A DNA stretch of 64,000 bases from Vigna angularis (GCF_016808095.1 NC_068970.1:21682501-21746500); one strand, 5' to 3'. Shown: positions 13,690-25,756, counted from the first letter of the stretch. A program made the numbers and translations. Notes: generated by a model from the sequence alone, not told the origin.

Positions 13690-14340
13690 ATTAAGAGAAA
13701 TAAAAATGAAAAAGAAAATAAGGGAGAAAGAGTGAAGTCCACTCATAAATTAATATTTTATATATTATCTAAGTGTGTAAATGAGATGTAAATCACCATT
13801 TTAAATTCATGGATAATTTTTCTTTTAACAAAAATAATAAAATTATTGCTTCATTTCATATGTATGAGTTTCGAGGGTGGGATATTACGGGAAAGCAGGT
13901 GTGGATAAATAAAATGCTTATAAAATACAACATTATATTAGAAAACTGTATTTGACTTTACAGGTGTTGTTGTCACATCGGCATTAGTAACATCGATCGT
14001 GGCATCGAAACTCAGCCATGCAACTTTGAAAAGAATGAGAAAGAACCAATAATTCTTTCACGCACCACACATTTGAATGTCTGAAATAAGCTCTTCTTGG
14101 GAGAAAACTAATCACACATCTTTCAATTTTCATTTACGAAGCCAATGACTTCAACCAGAGTGAAAATAAAGAGGGGATTGAGTTTTTGAAGCTAAAAATA
14201 AGATTAAATAAACGTAGAACTGAGTTTTTAGAAGTGGCAATCTAATTAAGAAATGAAATGAGATGCAGGAAGTTATATACAATTAGAAAAGCAAAAGTAA
14301 AAATGTTATTTGGTGCTTAGAAAATGGTACTTGAGAGAAG
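13690..14340. other. 3' flank of the SAUR gene
   Basis: Non-coding. It includes the presumed 3' UTR and terminator region of the minus-strand SAUR gene (just below 14,347); I cannot place the poly(A) site. Confidence 0.5.
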
Positions 14341-14346
14341 GGTAAA

Positions 14347-14664
14347 TTATGATCTAATCATTGAGGTAAGAAACTCAAAAACAACTTCATCACATGGGAT
14401 GGTAAGGCCCATATCATGATTGAAGCCAAACTCCTCTTCAGCTCTTTGGAGAAGAGTTTGAAACTGTGGATGAGCCAACCATGAAATTGGGACAATATAT
14501 CTTGTCCTGTTTTCACCAACATACACTGCAAAGTGCCCTTTTGGCACATCTTCTGGAAGACCCTCTTCATCGTATCCCTGTTTCTTTCCAAAACTCGAAC
14601 ACCTTCTCACTATTTGCTTTATCACTTCTGCTTGCGGTAGCTTAGTGGATTTTCTTATGGCCAT
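14347..14664 (-). CDS. SAUR-family auxin-responsive protein
   Basis: Intronless ORF of 105 residues, the usual size for a small auxin up RNA protein. The sequence has the full SAUR core: a basic N-terminus ([11 protein letters not shown]), the RRCSSFGKK segment, then [20 protein letters not shown] at about residues 40-59, [17 protein letters not shown] at about 65-81 and a [12 protein letters not shown]-terminal block. It most resembles the Arabidopsis SAUR8/10/12/50 clade as I remember it. Members of this clade inhibit PP2C.D phosphatases and so activate plasma-membrane H+-ATPases, promoting acid growth; this role is known for the family and inferred here. SAURs are often tandemly arrayed, but only one copy is visible. 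The upstream DNA carries a TGTCTC auxin element and a G-box. The ATG at 14,664 is the only start that gives the family N-terminus. Confidence 0.95.
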   Translation of the reverse strand: MAIRKSTKLPQAEVIKQIVRRCSSFGKKQGYDEEGLPEDVPKGHFAVYVGENRTRYIVPISWLAHPQFQTLLQRAEEEFGFNHDMGLTIPCDEVVFEFLTSMIRS

Positions 14665-14820
14665 TATGCTCTGTTCTTCTGTTACTTGCTCTGAAACTTT
14701 TTCTCAAAAACAGGGGAGAAGGATATCTTAAGTGTTTGTTTGATTCGTGAGAGTGTGGAAATGAGACGCATTTATCGTTGGTGAATGTGGAGAAGAGAAA
14801 ATGAGGAAGAGAAACAGGGT

Positions 14821-14826
14821 CACGTG
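14821..14826. promoter_or_regulatory. G-box CACGTG upstream of the SAUR gene
   Basis: Perfect palindromic CACGTG about 160 bases upstream of the SAUR ATG. In other plants bHLH (PIF) and bZIP factors bind such boxes in SAUR promoters; binding here is inferred. Confidence 0.5.
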
Positions 14827-14869
14827 GATGTGGGGACATGTAGCAGACCACGTCCAAAATGCTCGTACA

Positions 14870-14875
14870 TGTCTC
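14870..14875 (+). promoter_or_regulatory. TGTCTC auxin response element
   Basis: Canonical TGTCTC hexamer about 206 bases upstream of the SAUR ATG. This is the ARF-binding AuxRE core known from SAUR and GH3 promoters. A single hexamer can occur by chance. Confidence 0.45.
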
Positions 14876-15019
14876 TCACAATTGCAAGCATCAAAGGAAA
14901 AGATTCAGATTTTTCTTTACAAAAATTATACCTGTATTAGTCATACAAATGTACAATGCAACAAATTCATGCCTTTAATTATTATTTTTTTCTATTTCCA
15001 AGTTTCACTTTAAATTAAT

Positions 15020-17580
15020 CTAATTCAGTATTTGGATAACCATTATTTTCATAAACAAAAATATCCAACCATTCAATTTTGGATTCAACATATTTGTCTC
15101 TTATTGAAATATACATAAGTTGAAAAATATAAGACATTTTTCAAATATTTCACATCTTTAAAATTTGAGAATAATTAATAATAAAATTAAATATATTTTT
15201 AATCTTTAAATTTGAATACAAAATTTAAATTTCTTTATTTTAAATTTAATACAAGATGATCATCACACTTAAACAAATAAATAGATATACTTTTTCAAAT
15301 CTAATTACATGGTATTTTATGGTAATGATTAAGTTGTTTATATTATTTAATAAGGACTTAATACATAAAAAGAAATAATGTAATTAGTTGAACAATTTAT
15401 ATATATTTTTTTAAAATTTAGAAAGTAAAATGTATTAAAATTTAAAATAAAAAATCTAATATTATACCAAAGTTTAAGATTAGGATAATAATAAAATATT
15501 TAAGATCAATCTTAACTTTTAAAAAGAAAAAGTATCGAAAGCAGGTTGAAAAGTTGGAGATTTATTAGTGGTGGAGATTTAAAATGGTGGAAATTGAAAG
15601 ATTTAATTATTGAAAAGAGTTAATAAATGATTTTGGATGTAATGAGGACAAGAAAAAGGATAGAATGAAACTTAGGTATTGTTGTGATGGATAACACAAA
15701 CCTGCTTTATACAACTCACTTCACTCTGTCCCATCACATTATGCTTCTCTAAGGATTCCCAAATAGTGATTAAGCTCAAAGTCATACCAAATTATCTAAT
15801 TCTCAACTCAATTAGATATCCCATAATAGATAAATCACATTAGTGTTAATAAAAGTCCTCATCCTGCAATCCAAACACCAAAAACATTGCAAATGAAAAA
15901 TAAAATTTTGAAATAGTTAGGAGATGAAATATATTCCATGGAATAAAAAATAATAATGAGGCATATTTAATGCACCGGCGAAGTTGTGTTATGAAAGAAT
16001 TGAGATATAAGAGGAAATTAAAATCCAAGTTGTATGGTTGAGGTCTTAGGTTGTTACTTCCCTGAAAAGGAAGGTGGGACACTTTCCTTCTTAGACTCTT
16101 TTCAGATTCATGTCTGTGCCAAATCTCATCTCCAAATATTATCTCATTTTTCAATGAATCTCTTTTCAAAATATATTCACTTTACTCTCTGCTTTCACCC
16201 AATCTTCATTCTGCTTCTTAACTTTCTCAAATATTCTAAACTCTCATTTTCTTCTGTCATTTTTTAAGAAACTACTTTTATCTTTCAAGATATTCATTGC
16301 ATGACAAACAAATGAATTTATATGATTGCTTCCGATTCCAGAAATCAAAATAGAATTGTTAGTTACGTATGAACCAAACGGTTAATTAGTTGACGATTCC
16401 ATATGAATTGATCAATAAATCGATCGATAAACTGATCAATTAGATTAAATTTTTTTGTCCTAAAATTTGTTTTCCTGAACAACTTTATTTCAACCAATTT
16501 CTTATCCAAACTCTGGCAAATTTCGAAAACTATTTTAAGTATTTAAAAACTAAAAAACATAGTTACGTTTTTTCATCTATCATCCTCTTAAACTCCCTTC
16601 TTCCATTTTCACACTCTACCTTCTCTAACCGTCATTATATCTAAACAAGGTTTTTAGTTGCATTTTAAAAACTAAATAGGTTTAAAAAAAATGCAACCTT
16701 GCTTTATTTTCTTAGCATCTTTTTTCTTTATAGTAGTTTTTTCCAAAGGAAAACAACTTTTTCTTTCAAAACAAAACAAAACTCCTGTTACCTGTTTAGA
16801 TGAATAGTAAAATACATATCACATAGATGATTAATAATAAATAGAAACATGTTTATTTAAGATTAAATATACTTTTCATTTTCAAATTACTATTAAAAAG
16901 ATTATGATTCATCCATAAACTAAATTATAAAATATTTCATTTATGTATTTCATAAAAATAATATAAAACATTTCAAATGTCGTTTATTAAAGATAATATT
17001 TTACACGACTTTCACGAGACTTTCACAAAATGTAAGAACCAAATAATTTATAATTTAGTTTAAAATTAATTTTTTTTAATAATAATTTAGGATGAGAAAA
17101 CCCCAATTAAAATCCAACTGGGCTGGATCTATATATATGTGTAACCCTCCCAAAAGTACATTATTAACTGAGTGAGAGTGTAGTTTTGTGGGCATGGAAA
17201 TTCTATGGAGAAAGGGTTTCAGCACATCAACTTCAGGGACAAGAATAAGCAAATCTTCCATTGAAAAATCAAAATGTCCGATGCATCAAGTACAATGAAA
17301 TCCCACTTGTGCAAATGGCAAGTGTGAAAGATTGCAATCACCATAAATCCTATGCCATAGACCGTAGAATGGGAACAATATAGATACAGGCGCCTTATAT
17401 ATTATCCTTCACACTTACACATGCCTATAGATCCAAACATTTTTATTTATATCTTTCACCTTTTACATATCTTTCATTCCATTTTCTATTTTAAAACCAA
17501 CTAAATCTTAAATTCTAATTCTAACAAAAGAGGTACCTTTTCATATATCAAAATTAGTTTATGCATTAAATATATAAAAA
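15020..17580. other. Intergenic DNA, no gene recognised
   Basis: AT-rich. The overlapping open frames at 15,846-16,169 (minus) and 16,034-16,267 (plus) and the 61-codon frame at 17,076-17,261 (minus) show no known domain. A less AT-rich patch at about 17,090-17,400 may be a degraded gene or repeat, but I cannot identify it. Confidence 0.4.
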
Positions 17581-17599
17581 TTATCCCATTTGATTTGTT

Positions 17600-18010
17600 A
17601 GTAATATTGTATGATCAAACAATAATATGATAACCAATCGGATGAAATGATTTGAGGGACTTGACCAGCAAAAAAGCTCACAAGTCACAAGTCAAATAAA
17701 CGACCCGTCAACCGAACGACCCAAAAGGAGAGGAAGCCGAGCGAACGTATCCTAACATATCAATTATCCTTAAATACTCTGTTAAATCATGATTACTTAT
17801 AAACATTGCATAAGAGATTTTGGGCCATGATTAAGACTTCAATAATATCAGGCTCATCTCAAAACCTATAAATAGAGGTCAAAGGTAAAATGGTAGGTGA
17901 GTTCATTTATTGTGAATTTAAGATTTTGCTATCGTGCTAGTTACTGACTTAAGTATTGAAGTGCCTTTAACAGGTAGCCCAGTTTAGAACATGAACAAGG
18001 AAGAATTTGG
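17600..18010 (+). mobile_element. Ty3/gypsy-type solo LTR remnant
   Basis: The stretch has the layout of a legume gypsy LTR: a GC-richer upstream part (AACGACCCGTCAACCGAACG near 17,700), a TATA box CTATAAATAG at about 17,866-17,875, a short transcribed leader, then TTACTGACTTAAG and GTGCCTTTAACAGGTAGCCC at about 17,940-17,980. That last block matches the usual LTR 3' motif (CTGACTTGAG...GTGCCTTTGCAGGT). No internal coding region follows, so it is a solo LTR or fragment. Exact ends and a target duplication were not found. Confidence 0.5.
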
Positions 18011-18059
18011 GACTAACATACGTATTTTTATCTAAGCTAATTTGAAGTAAAGTGTAAAT

Positions 18060-19290
18060 GTGTGTTTTGTAAAGATCCTCAATTTTACACCCGAAACATT
18101 AGTGATGATTTTAATTCAAATTATCGAATGATATTCAAACTCTGATTTTTTTTATAATTTAGTCACTAAATTATTAACTCTAAAATTGAGAGTTAATCCA
18201 TAATCAAATACCATAATTAAACTTCCGTTTATATTCAAATTCCTAACTACGAGAAAGTAATAACTAAAACTACATACAGATACCATAAATGAATAGAAAT
18301 TCACAACCATAAGAAAGTCAACAACTAAAGCTCCATACAAATATCATAATCAACAGACTATGACAGAGAAAAAACAAGTAAAATATTTCTTAACCTATTC
18401 TCATATAAAAAAACAGAACACCTGAACACTTATATAGAACTTATCTTCCATCTTATTATCTTTTGTTGATCACTCAAGATGTTTATAATTTTTTCCATCT
18501 TATTGTCTTTTACTAATAACGTTAGTGATGCGAAACAATTTAGTGCATTATATTTAATACTGTTTTATTTAGAATTAGTTGAATAATTTTAAATATTATT
18601 ATATATAAGACAATGCGAAACAATTAGCTTCCACATTTTTGTTTGATTTTAGTCCTCGAAATTCACCATCCTGTTCTAAGTTTCATATTCGCTTTAAAAT
18701 TTGGTTTATATTGAAATTAAGGGTTGAGATAATAAGCAACGATATGAAGTGGCCAATGAAATTGGTTGTGGTATTTCTCGTCAATCATATCTCAAACGGA
18801 CACATAACTAAAAAAAGGAAATAAGTTGAGTAAGAGTTTGCTTTTGAAATTAGGACAACAAAAATTGCAAACCATAAATAGTTTAGGTAACACTATTACC
18901 TTTTCTTGACATCACTTAATACATTTTTATCTTTTCCTTAACTTGGTCCACTGCCTCAGAGAGAAATCTCATGACTAGTTTCTCATGTGAATCAACCATT
19001 CAAAACACTTTAATAAAAAGGAGATTCGTCCATAAATTACAATCTTTTTTTTCCAAAACTCATCCAAAATCACATTTTCAACCAAATTTTCATATTGTGT
19101 ATTTGCAAGCCTGATGTTTTTCCGTCAATCACTTATAAAAATTATAATAAAAGGATCTTGCTCTCGGTAAGGAACCCGAAAAAAGGTATAATGTCGCAAA
19201 ATAAGTTAAATCCAATTCAACCTTTTTCCTTTTTAATGTAGTCTTTTGTGTTTCAGTCTAGAGAGTCGAGGATCAGTCTCACTTGTTCTA
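18060..19290. other. Intergenic DNA, no gene recognised
   Basis: Short open frames only (18,152-18,340 minus, 18,639-18,824 plus), without motifs. Confidence 0.4.
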
Positions 19291-19299
19291 ATGTGGTGT

Positions 19300-19645
19300 T
19301 CAAAATCTTGATCATCCAATATTGTTCCAGAGTTGATCGGTCTTATTGAGGTTGACCTGTAGAAAATATTCCTACCTTCAAATCAGATATGTTTATCAAA
19401 AAGTTTAGTAAAGCTAGATCATGGAAAAAATGTTTTATCTTCATAGCATACCTATATTTATAAATCGAACCTATTAAGCACTCGTTAATAGTTGTTATTA
19501 TTTTTATTAACTCTGTCCATCAATGACGGTTATTGTTATTGATTATTCTTTAACTACTCCAATGGCTGTCTCCACCGATCGCGATTACTAAGTTATTAGC
19601 TGATTGCCCGTCCGGTCCATTCGTTGGACAGGTAACCTTACAATA
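19300..19645 (-). mobile_element. Possible gypsy-type LTR remnant, minus strand
   Basis: Read on the minus strand there is a GC-richer start near 19,640 (GTCCAACGAATGGACCGGAC), a TATA-like TTTATAAATATAGG at about 19,450-19,465, and a TTTTCTACAGGTCAACCTCA block at about 19,345-19,364. That block resembles the conserved leader end of legume gypsy LTRs. It is degraded, has no partner LTR, and the assignment is by resemblance only. Confidence 0.4.
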
Positions 19646-19779
19646 CACCTGAAAAATTATGTTACGATGAATATGAATGATTTTCTTTCGAAATCTTCTA
19701 ATATCAAGTTTATATATTATATTATAAGATTATAAAACTGATCGATAAGATGTATATATTCAACATAAATGTTCAACAA

Positions 19780-20100
19780 ATATCATATTAAGAAGTGAAC
19801 TTTAAGTCTGATTTAATCTTACAAAATTAATTTTTTAAAAAAAGGTTTATACCCACTTATATACTCTAAATTGACCTTATTTTTTAACATATCTTCTCAC
19901 ACCACATTTTGTGTGTGAAAATAGATATTAATGGATAATCCAATAGTGATCCAATAACGAGTATAACAATACTTTTCTCACCCTCCCTTCCAAACCTACT
20001 AAATCAACCTTATAATTCCTAGGTGTTTGTGGGAGATTAAACTTACAACCTCTTTTACCTTTTGTTCAAAATTTATCACTAAATTAACTTTATAAAGCAA
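19780..20100. repeat. Dispersed repeat, copy 2
   Basis: Related to 4455-4700 (AAGAAGTGAACTTTAAG, TACAAAATTA, GGTTTATACCCACTTATATA), and more distantly to 10,020-10,340 and 13,300-13,684. Class unknown. Confidence 0.45.
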
Positions 20101-20387
20101 AACTAATTAAATATGAACAAAATTTATATTATTTTAGAAATGTTAATAAATACTTAAAGAATTAAATAAAAAATGTGGGTTGAAATTTATTATAACACTG
20201 TCTAACTTTTACAGCACATAAGACATGACCATTATACCTAATAATGGAAGATTCAATTGTATTGTCCCTTTGTTGCATTGGTAAGTACTGTGTTGAGACA
20301 ATGAGGACAATGAGAATACATATTCCTAAGGATCATTGAAGTTGACACTCATCCACCTTCCCAACACCACATCCTGTGCCAGGCTCC

Positions 20388-20390
<3 letters not shown>

Positions 20391-20425
<35 letters not shown>
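20391..20425. repeat. (TC)n microsatellite
   Basis: About 17 TC repeats, the only clear non-AT dinucleotide microsatellite in the window. It lies in non-coding DNA with no gene recognised beside it. Confidence 0.95.
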
Positions 20426-20427
<2 letters not shown>

Positions 20428-21399
20428 AATTAAAGAAGAACATTGTTCATTCATGTAGTGGCTGCACTTTTTCTTATCTTACACATTCTTAATGAAAGCT
20501 TCTGCGTATTTTCTTTCGCAATATATGTTAGTTCTATGTCATTTTTATTCAAAAAGTATTTGGCATTCCTACACAGAATTTAAAATTTTATGTTCTTATA
20601 TATTATATACTACTCTTGTCCTTCCTGTCCATTACAAACAAATTAAAAGTTGATTTCTAGAATTTGTTTTTGACAGAATATTTTTGCGTAACTTCAAAGT
20701 AAATTACAGAAAAAAACAGTTATTTACAATGAAAATAATATCACATGGCATAAGTACATGATAAATTTTCATTATTATTGTATACTTTAAATATTATTTT
20801 TAACTTATCTTATGGATTAAAATTTCAATCTGTATTTTTAAGTTTTTTTTTTCATTCGATACTTACTTAGTAATGATTGCTATACTAAATCTTATTTTTA
20901 ATTACCAAAAACGTACAAAAAAATATCTTTGTTAAATTTGTTTAATGCTACTTTTTTTTTATAATTTTAATTTCATAGTTAGTCCTTATAATCTAATAAA
21001 ATATTAACAATCATGTTACTAAATTAGATTGAAAGCATAAAGAGTTTAACCACTCTTATATTATATTTTTTGACACCAAATTAGTCATATGTGATAATTT
21101 TTGTTATTTCATATTTCTTAAAAAAATAATGGTGGCCAAATATAAGATATCAATTTTAATGTGTGTATTTTGGCATAAAATGTAATATTACTAAATATGC
21201 ATGTATGCTTAGTTGATCAAGGTGGCATTGGTTGATCATGATGTGTGGGGATTCTTTGAATCAACCAGAGTTAAAATAGATTCCACAATTATGTTTCTGT
21301 GTCACTAAGATTCATTAAGTTTTTTTTATATTGACTTAATTACAAAAAATCACTTTCACAAGTTATGCAAATTTTTTTTATATTGATTAAAAAAACTTT

Positions 21400-22619
21400 T
21401 TTATATCATTTCTAAAACTGGTATAAAAGTAAGAGTGTAGAAAATATTAACATTTTATACCAGTTTCAAGATTGACGTAGAAAATATCACTTTTTATACT
21501 AATTAAAGATATAACTAGTATATAAAGTGAAATGTTCAACCCTTCTTCATTTTTCATTTCCATTCATTTGTACAAAAATCAGAATGTAGAGTTCTCACTC
21601 AAGTATCAACCAACAACCCAAAAGTTTTGAAGTTCAAATTAAAATTAAATCGAGTATATTATATGTATAGAATAAAATGAAGTGTGATGAGGGAAGAGGA
21701 TAACAAATTAATAAAAAAAATCTAAATATGGGAAAAAGAGCTGAATTTGAAAATTTTCCTATGTGATAAATTTGACAAAAGAAGATAGGGCCTTTGGCAT
21801 GAAAAACATTAATGTTGGGTTTTAATGCTTCCATTTTCTCCTTTGTCTATATGCCAAGCGAGTCAGAATACCTTTAAGAATGAGATGTCTTATGGAATGG
21901 AAAGGGGATGTGGGTGTGCAAATGGGTATGAAGATGAAGATGAAGATGAGAAAGAATGAGAATAAGAATAATACCCTTGGGCGGTGTGGGAAACTCTAGT
22001 GGCTTCGACAATGAGAAAGCCCCATTGAAGGCTCCCTGGTAATAATAAAGGATGACATGCGGTTGTGGAATGTTGTTTTAGGACTTCTATCTGGCGAGTA
22101 GTATCAAGACAACTCTAAAAAAGAAAAAAGAGAAAATTGAAGGAGTTGAATATAAAATGAAATGGAAGAGGGAGGTTGAGAGAGTAGATACTTATTAGAG
22201 AGACCCAAAGGTATGATCTTGTAAAGGGTTTTCTTATTTATTACAAAAATATCACTGCATCCACTTTCTATACCGGTTATAATTATAAACGGTATAGAAA
22301 TTTATCTTATTTATTATAAATATGTCACCATGTTCACTTTCTATACTAGTTATAATTAGAACTAGTATAAAAAGTTTTCTTATTTATTACAAAAGTGTCA
22401 TTATGTCCACTTTCTATACTTGTTATGACTAGAATTGAAATAAAGAGTTTTCATTTTTATTAAAAAAAATATCTTCATGCCATTTTCTATACCTATTATA
22501 ACTACAACCGATATAAAAGTGTTATCTTATTTATAATTATGTTGCTCTGTCACTTTTTATACTTAATAGATTATAATCGGTATAAATAGTTGGTATAAAT
22601 TTTTTTTGCTCTAGTGTAT
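21400..22619. mobile_element. CACTA-like element with palindromic subterminal repeats
   Basis: The right end is ...TTTTTTTTGCTCTAGTG near 22,616, matching a CACTA right terminus (TAGTG). Inside it, 22,200-22,610 and the other side at 21,410-21,540 are filled with CTGGTATAAAA / ACCGGTTATAATTATAAACGG words in both orientations. Subterminal repeats of this kind are typical of plant CACTA elements. A CACTA at 21,303 could be the left end, but its 3-base flank (TGT) does not match the right flank (TAT), so the left boundary is open. No transposase is seen. The 66-codon minus ORF at 21,634 is not convincing. Confidence 0.4.
22225..22600. repeat. Tandem array of about 60-75 bp units with palindromic cores
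   Basis: About five diverged units run CACTTTCTATACCGGTTATAATTATAA... then ACGGTATAGAAA...TTATTTATTA. Each unit contains an imperfect palindrome (TATACYRGTTATAA / TTATAACYRGTATA). Confidence 0.7.
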
Positions 22620-22639
22620 GTTAATGTGACCTAATATTG

Positions 22640-23720
22640 TGGTTGAATGATGGATTTGACCTTAGTCGATTTGAATCGATTCGATCTGACACAATTTGAA
22701 TAGATTCGACCTTAGTCGATTTGGACCGATTAAGTCTAAATTGACTCTACTCAACCTTCAACTAAGGTAGATTGGTTTAAACCATATGGCTAGGCTAACT
22801 CAACTCGCCCTTCAGTCTGAGCCGCTTTGGCTTGACCTCCAGCCAAGTTCGTTTCATGTAGCAACATCTCATCTAGACCTTTGGCTCTAGTCAACTCAGC
22901 TTGAACTTTGGTCCAGGCCAATTCGACTTGATCTACGGCCAAGGCCCTCAGCTCGACCTACGACATGAGCTAATTAGGCTCAATCTTCAGCCTAGACCAA
23001 ATTGGTTCAAAGCCATCTCGTCTTGACCTTTAATATGATCAACTTGGCTCGACCTTCCCTTTGCGTCGACTCATCTATCCTTTGGCCTAGGTCTACTCAG
23101 CTCAATCTTTGGCCTGGGATGACTCGGTCAACCTATGGTTCAGGACGACTCGACTCAACCTGGGATCCAGCTTGACTCGACTCCACCTGGGGCTTGGGCC
23201 TGCTAGGCTGGACCTTCAGTTCGGGCTGAATCAGCTTGACCTTCGGCTAAAACTGACTTGGGTCGACCTTTGGTCAGAGCCGACTAGTCTCGACCTTTGG
23301 CACAAATTGATTCGACTCGACCTTCAACCAAACTGTCTCAACTTGATCTGTTGTTTGGGCTAACTCGACTTAACTTGTTGTACGGGCCAACTAAGCTCAG
23401 TTTTTGGCTAGTACCGACTCAACTCAATCGTTGCCCTTATCCAACTCGGCTCGACCTTCAATCATGATTGACTCGGCTCGAAGAGGGGTTTAGGCCGACT
23501 TGGCTCGACCTTTGGTCTAGGCCAAATTGACTCGACCTTTATCCCGAGACAACTAAGCTCAACCTTCGGTCCAACCAACTTAGCTCGACCTTCATCCTGA
23601 ATAGACTAGGCTCGACCTTTGGTCCGGACTGGCTCAACTCATCCTTGGACTTGAACCGACTCTTTTTTTTTTCTATTTGAACTGACTCGTATCGACTTTC
23701 TACCTAACTTGACTCGATCT
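22640..23720. repeat. GC-richer minisatellite (about 35-40 bp unit)
   Basis: More than 20 diverged units of the type GACTCGGCTCGACCTTTGGTC + CAGGCC/GAGCC run without a clear break and end near 23,720. The array is markedly more GC-rich than its surroundings. It forces an 84-codon open frame (23,109-23,363) with a repeating R-L-D-L pattern, which is an artefact of the repeat. The proximal part (22,640-22,760) uses a simpler TTCGACCTTAGTCGATTTGGA unit. Confidence 0.85.
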
Positions 23721-24306
23721 TTTTGAATTATGAACTTTTTTTATCTTAACTAATGAGCATTTCCACAATTGGGAAATTTCGTTTTCTTTCTTTTTTTTAG
23801 TAAATTTCAAATTCTATTATTTTAATTATTTTAACTACTTTTAAAAAAATTAGTTTTAATTTTCTTATCTAAACATGTCATTTTCTTTGAAACAATTTCA
23901 AATTCTCTATGAATTACTCTTATAAACTTCCTCATTCAAACACACCATAAGTCATCTTTATGTCATTATTATCTAATATTCAAATTTGTTACGAGTTGGT
24001 AGGATTTTAGTCGTGTTCTCGATGATATTATAGTTGAGTGATTCTCTCACTAATTGCTCATACAGTTATTATTATTTTTTTTTAATTTAAGTGTGAGTTT
24101 AGTTTTGATATTGAATACAAATGAAAAAATTAAACAATATATAAAAAGTTTATAAAATTGTTTGATTTAAAGTTTTGAATCAGAAATATATTCTTTTATG
24201 TGAATTTAACTAATCCCATTATTATTGTATCTCTTTAATAAATCTCTATCAAAACATAGTTCATTGATATGGAAACTCAGGACAAGATGATAGGATTAAG
24301 TATTAG

Positions 24307-24823
24307 TAGAGTTGTTAAAATGAGTCACAACTCGCGGGCAACCCGGCCTACCACGGGTTTGAGCCGGGTTGGGTTTGAAAAAATTGTATTTTTTTTATGC
24401 AAGTCAGATTTCAACCCTATTCATGGGGTTGAACCGGTGGTAGGCCCACCAACCCACCTACCTAATTTTATTTTATTAAAATTTAATTTTAATTTTTTAT
24501 AAAAAAGTATTTATTATTTTGTTTTTGCTTGAAAAAATTATTTAAGTTTCTTATTTTCAAAACACGCATGTTGAGAGTGAAACTTGAGGGTGAAATTTGT
24601 TTATATTTGTATTATAGAAAGTTTGTAATTTTTTTAATTTAAAAAAATGTAATTAAGTGAGCCAATGAGCCAACCCGTTTATCCACCAACCCGTGGTGGG
24701 TCGGATTGGGTTTGAATTTTTCTGCCTCGCTAATAAATAAGCCGGGTTGAGCTGACTCACTAAGTGACCAACCCGTGATGGACAGGGTCGGGTCGAGTCG
24801 GGTGACCCGTTTTGACAGCTCTA
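24307..24823. mobile_element. Non-autonomous hAT element (517 bp)
   Basis: The ends are inverted repeats: TAGAGTTGTTAAAATGAG at the left and TAGAGCTGTCAAAACGGG read inward from the right, continuing imperfectly to about 30 bases. An exact 8-base target duplication AGTATTAG flanks it (24,299-24,306 and 24,824-24,831), the hallmark length of the hAT superfamily. Subterminal parts are rich in AACCCG/CGGGTT words in both orientations, while the middle is AT-rich. There is no transposase, so it would need an autonomous partner. Confidence 0.88.
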
Positions 24824-24839
24824 AGTATTAGTTTGTTGT

Positions 24840-25165
24840 TAATATTCATACTTCTAATGTTTTAACATAAAGCTTAGGCTATTGTTTGTCTTGATGCTAA
24901 AGCTTATTTCTTCTGATACGGTGATGTTGAATTTAGCTCTGTTGTTAAATAAAGTGCTTCCGACTCCAGGCTTGTTGTGGAGGCCAAAGAAGACAGCTTT
25001 CCAGTTTTCTTGTTTAATATATAAATAATAAATATATAATGTGTAAAATTATTTCAATTTATATATATTAATTAAATGATAATTAATAAAAGACCATTTT
25101 CAAAACAGAGATTTATTACTATAAAATGAGTCTTCCCGAACATCTTAAATTCATTTCAAAATTAT
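24840..25165. other. Intergenic, no gene recognised
   Basis: Codon-like wording at about 24,880-25,010 is broken by stops; no domain was recognised. Confidence 0.4.
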
Positions 25166-25756
25166 TTATAATGCATTCCAGATTTCTGGAATTATTTTGT
25201 AAATGTTCTGTTTTGGCATTGTTGTTCGGGATGGATGGATTATTGAAATTGAGATGAAAAGGTAAGCATGGAAATTTGTAAAATCCTTACGTGCATGGCT
25301 ACTGAATTGCACGTCTTTGTTCCTATATGCTATGTATACCAGAAGTGAAAAATGAAAGGGGAAGCATGAAAGAAAGAAAAAGAAAGTTCCATGGGGAGAA
25401 ACAATATAAAAACTCGACCAATATAATTCAAGTTTTACATTCTTTTTAGTCGACCGACCAAATATATCTGCAAGATCATACTTCAGTGCTCTTTTGGGTG
25501 GCAGAGTCTCTTCAAATGGAACCACAATAACGACTATATGTCGTTTTTTATGTTCAAACAAGAAGCAAAAGCGAGCTTGCAAACAGATGCAGCAAGAAGA
25601 TAGAGGGGAGTTGTCACTAACAAAAACGATATACGCAAGATTGATCCTCAATAGTAAAAAGCAGACGCAACAATAGCCATTATGTAGATGGTTTGGGCTT
25701 CTATCAAAAGAAAAAACATGTGAAGCCATGTTACTCTTATCCAACATCCTACGCAA
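25166..25756 (-). other. Unidentified 196-codon open frame
   Basis: This is the longest open frame in the intergenic left half. I do not recognise the product. One internal stretch (about residues 77-103, including VVPFEETLPPKRALKYDLAD) reads like a real protein segment, whereas the flanks are Phe/Ser-rich and low-complexity, like translated non-coding DNA. A second plus-strand frame overlaps at 25,494-25,676. The most cautious reading is a degraded exon or transposon fragment at about 25,430-25,560 embedded in chance open sequence. Confidence 0.2.

Noticed and set aside
14358..14591. Second minus-strand frame overlapping the SAUR gene
   Set aside because: It is a shadow in another frame; the 105-residue frame carries the complete SAUR domain.
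21303..21307. CACTA as left end of the 22.6 kb element
   Set aside because: The 3-base flank does not match the right flank and the subterminal repeats begin about 100 bases later, so the boundary is left open.
23109..23363. 84-codon ORF with repeated R-L-D-L
   Set aside because: It is the minisatellite read in one frame, with no start context or homologue.
22225..23720. CRISPR-like regular repeats
   Set aside because: Units are diverged and contiguous with no unique spacers, and the genome is a plant.
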